From contig NZ_PDJG01000001.1 of the NCBI RefSeq assembly GCF_002564005.1, positions 310,001 through 374,000 on the forward strand: DNA of 64,000 nt, written 5' to 3'. Under the pieces are notes generated by a model. The model did no database searches and was not told the DNA's origin. It saw only the letters and a list, made by a program, of their open reading frames with translations. Positions 62,379 through 64,000 of the stretch are shown here, one piece after another (the first letter of the stretch is position 1; each line of letters begins with the position of its first letter). A program made the translations under genes and the position numbers. The stretch comes from Sanguibacter antarcticus. Its GTDB lineage: Bacteria > Actinomycetota > Actinomycetes > Actinomycetales > Cellulomonadaceae.

Positions 62379-63559
62379 TGGGAGAGCGCCCGAGCGTCGT
62401 CGTCCTGTCGTTCTCGCCGATCGCGCGTGACCCGCGCGTCCTGCGCCAGGTCCAGCTGCTCTCGACGGTCGCTGACGTCACCACGTGCGGCTACGGGCCG
62501 TCGCCGGAGGGCGTGGTCCGTCACGTCCAGGTCCCTGACACGTTGGCACCGTGGCGCACCGGCAGGGCCGGGCGGGTCCTCGGCCCGGCGCTCTTGGCGC
62601 TGCGACGTCACCGCCGGCTCTACTTCGGTTCTCCCCGGATCGCCTTCGTCCTCGATGCGCTCCCGCCCGGGTCGATGGACGTCGTCGTCGCGAACGACGC
62701 CCTCGCGGCGCCGCTCGCCCTCGCCCTCGAGCCTCGCGCGGGAGTGCACAGCGACCTCCACGAGTACGCTCCCCGCCAGGGCGAGGACCGCCTCCTGTGG
62801 AGGCTTCTCGTCGCTCCGCTCATGACGTGGGCGTGCCGGTCGGTACGACACGTCGCCTCGGTGACGACCGTGGCGCAGGGGATCGCCGAGGAGTACGAGC
62901 GCGAGCTCGGCTTCACGCCCCGCGTGGTGCCCAACGCCGCGGCATACCGGCCCGACCTCGTCCCGACAGCGGTGGGCAGCCCCGTCCGGCTCGTCCACAT
63001 CGGCATCGCCGGGCGCGCCCGACGCCTCGAGACGATGATCGATGCAGCGGGCCTCGTCGAGTCGAGGAGCCCGGGGACGCTGACGCTCGACCTCGTGCTC
63101 GCGCCCGGCGACCCCACCTACATCACCGAGCTCGCTGAGCGCGCGCAGGCCGTCGGCGGCTCGGTCCGTGTGCTCCCGCCCGTGCCGTTCGACGAGATCG
63201 TCCCCGTCCTCACGCGCTACGACGTCGGCGTCTTCGTGTGCCCGCCGACGACCTTCAACCTCCTGCACGCCTTGCCGAACAAGCTCTTCGAGTTCGTCCA
63301 GGCTCGGCTCGCGGTCGTCGTAGGGCCCTCGCCGGAGATGGCCCGTATCGTCACCGAGCACGCGCTCGGTCTCGTGGCCGACGGGTTCACCGTCGAGGAC
63401 ACGGAACGCGCGCTCGCTGCGCTCCGACCCGAGACGGTCACCGCGTTCAAGGCCGCGAGCCACGTCGCAGCCGAGGTGCTGAGCGCCGAGCGGCTCTCAG
63501 CGCCGTGGCTCGATGCGGTGGAGAATCTTGTGGGACGACCATCGGGGGAGAACGCATGA
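62378..63559 (+). CDS. GT-B glycosyltransferase, paralogue 1
   Basis: A 393-residue glycosyltransferase. Its N-terminus shares the VLSFSPIARDPRVLRQV pattern and the DLHEYAP motif with the next gene, marking a tandem paralogue pair. The C-lobe begins VRLVHIGIAGRARRLETMI and holds the HALPNKLFEFVQARLAVV donor-binding region. It is translationally coupled on both sides. Acceptor and donor are unknown. Confidence 0.87.
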   Translation: MGERPSVVVLSFSPIARDPRVLRQVQLLSTVADVTTCGYGPSPEGVVRHVQVPDTLAPWRTGRAGRVLGPALLALRRHRRLYFGSPRIAFVLDALPPGSMDVVVANDALAAPLALALEPRAGVHSDLHEYAPRQGEDRLLWRLLVAPLMTWACRSVRHVASVTTVAQGIAEEYERELGFTPRVVPNAAAYRPDLVPTAVGSPVRLVHIGIAGRARRLETMIDAAGLVESRSPGTLTLDLVLAPGDPTYITELAERAQAVGGSVRVLPPVPFDEIVPVLTRYDVGVFVCPPTTFNLLHALPNKLFEFVQARLAVVVGPSPEMARIVTEHALGLVADGFTVEDTERALAALRPETVTAFKAASHVAAEVLSAERLSAPWLDAVENLVGRPSGENA

Positions 63560-64000
63560 GCACCACGAGCACGCCCACCTCACCAGGGGAGACCGGAGCG
63601 GTCCGTCGTCCTCGGATCCTGTGCGTCTCGCTCTCGCCGATCCATTCCGACGCCCGGGTGCTGCGACAGGTGAGCGTCCTGGCTGGTCGCGGTCACGTGA
63701 CGACCGTCGGCTTCGGGCCGACCCCTCACGGCTCGGACGAGCACCTGCGCATCCCCGACGGCGCGGCCACGCTCCCGCAGACCCCGCGGGGTGTGGCCCT
63801 CCTCGCGCTGCGCCGTCACGAGGCGGCGGAGCTCTCGGCTCCTGCGGTCCGGTACGCCCTCGAGGTCCTCGCCGGGCAGCGCTTCGACCTGGTCGTCGCG
63901 AACGACGCCCGTGTCCTCGGGCTCGCGCACGCGGTCGCGGCACGCTCGGACGCGCCGGTGTGGGCGGACATGCACGAGTGGGCACCCGAGGAGCGCACGC
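63556..64000 (+). CDS. GT-B glycosyltransferase, paralogue 2 (C-terminus off window)
   Basis: The first 148 residues of a glycosyltransferase are visible. They repeat the plan of the preceding gene: ILCVSLSPIHSDARVLRQV, then DLVVANDARVLGLAHA, and ADMHEWAPEE in place of DLHEYAP. The N-terminal 18 residues are Thr/Ser/Pro-rich. The ATG overlaps the upstream stop by four bases (ATGA). The donor-binding lobe lies beyond the window, so only family membership can be stated. Confidence 0.82.
   Translation, partial: MSTTSTPTSPGETGAVRRPRILCVSLSPIHSDARVLRQVSVLAGRGHVTTVGFGPTPHGSDEHLRIPDGAATLPQTPRGVALLALRRHEAAELSAPAVRYALEVLAGQRFDLVVANDARVLGLAHAVAARSDAPVWADMHEWAPEERT

Overview
The window is high-GC, gene-dense chromosomal DNA of an actinobacterium. 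Supporting signs are a WhiB1-type regulator, mycothiol S-conjugate amidase, a coproporphyrin-branch ferrochelatase/coproheme decarboxylase pair, three-domain FtsK/EccC-type ATPase architecture, many GTG starts, and frequent leaderless promoters (a TANNNT box 6-8 nt before the start codon). The cellobiose operon with its perfect CebR operator, together with the multiplied LytR-CpsA-Psr (LCP) genes, suggests a Micrococcales member near Cellulomonadaceae or Sanguibacteraceae. That placement is an inference. I see no transposase, integrase, phage gene, CRISPR array, rRNA or tRNA.

Layout. 1-3,984: truncated FAD dehydrogenase, Bax-inhibitor-like membrane protein, FKBP prolyl isomerase, lipoprotein. 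4,005-8,986: transsulfuration genes cbs-metB with a SelT/W/H-like protein, then a divergent pair (DUF5997 and an HTH-less LysR effector domain) and msrA. 9,154-18,690: AI-2E transporter, ilvA, greA, an iron redox enzyme overlapping a CDGSH protein, DUF4307, mca, a small membrane protein, a nitrilase-family hydrolase, hemolysin III and a cis-prenyltransferase. Much of this follows the Mycobacterium tuberculosis cbs-metB-greA-mca-Z-prenyltransferase neighbourhood. 18,776-22,982: hemH/cpfC-chdC, glutamate dehydrogenase, aldo/keto reductase. 23,049-29,012: cebR, bglC, cebG, cebF, cebE for cello-oligosaccharide import and hydrolysis, with two CebR boxes at the cebE promoter. 29,285-32,598: DUF2505, pdtaS and whiB1, the last two convergent around a 25-bp hairpin.

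32,629-45,402: a signalling and envelope block. It holds a DUF4825 lipoprotein, an orphan EssC/EccC-like triple ATPase, an FtsX-type ABC exporter, a NarL-type two-component pair (all on the minus strand) and a divergent OmpR-type two-component pair. 45,483-47,841: gtrA, purK, purE.

47,861-64,000: a cell-wall glycopolymer region. It has one divergent LCP gene plus three tandem, mosaic LCP paralogues, DUF2304 and a polyprenyl-phosphate-type GT2. It continues with a three-gene set for a 2,3-diamino sugar nucleotide (acetyltransferase, aminotransferase, dehydrogenase), an ABC flippase-like protein and four GT-B glycosyltransferases, the last cut by the window end. The likely joint task is to make, export and attach a secondary cell-wall polymer: sugar nucleotide, then lipid-linked glycan, flipping, and LCP ligation to peptidoglycan.
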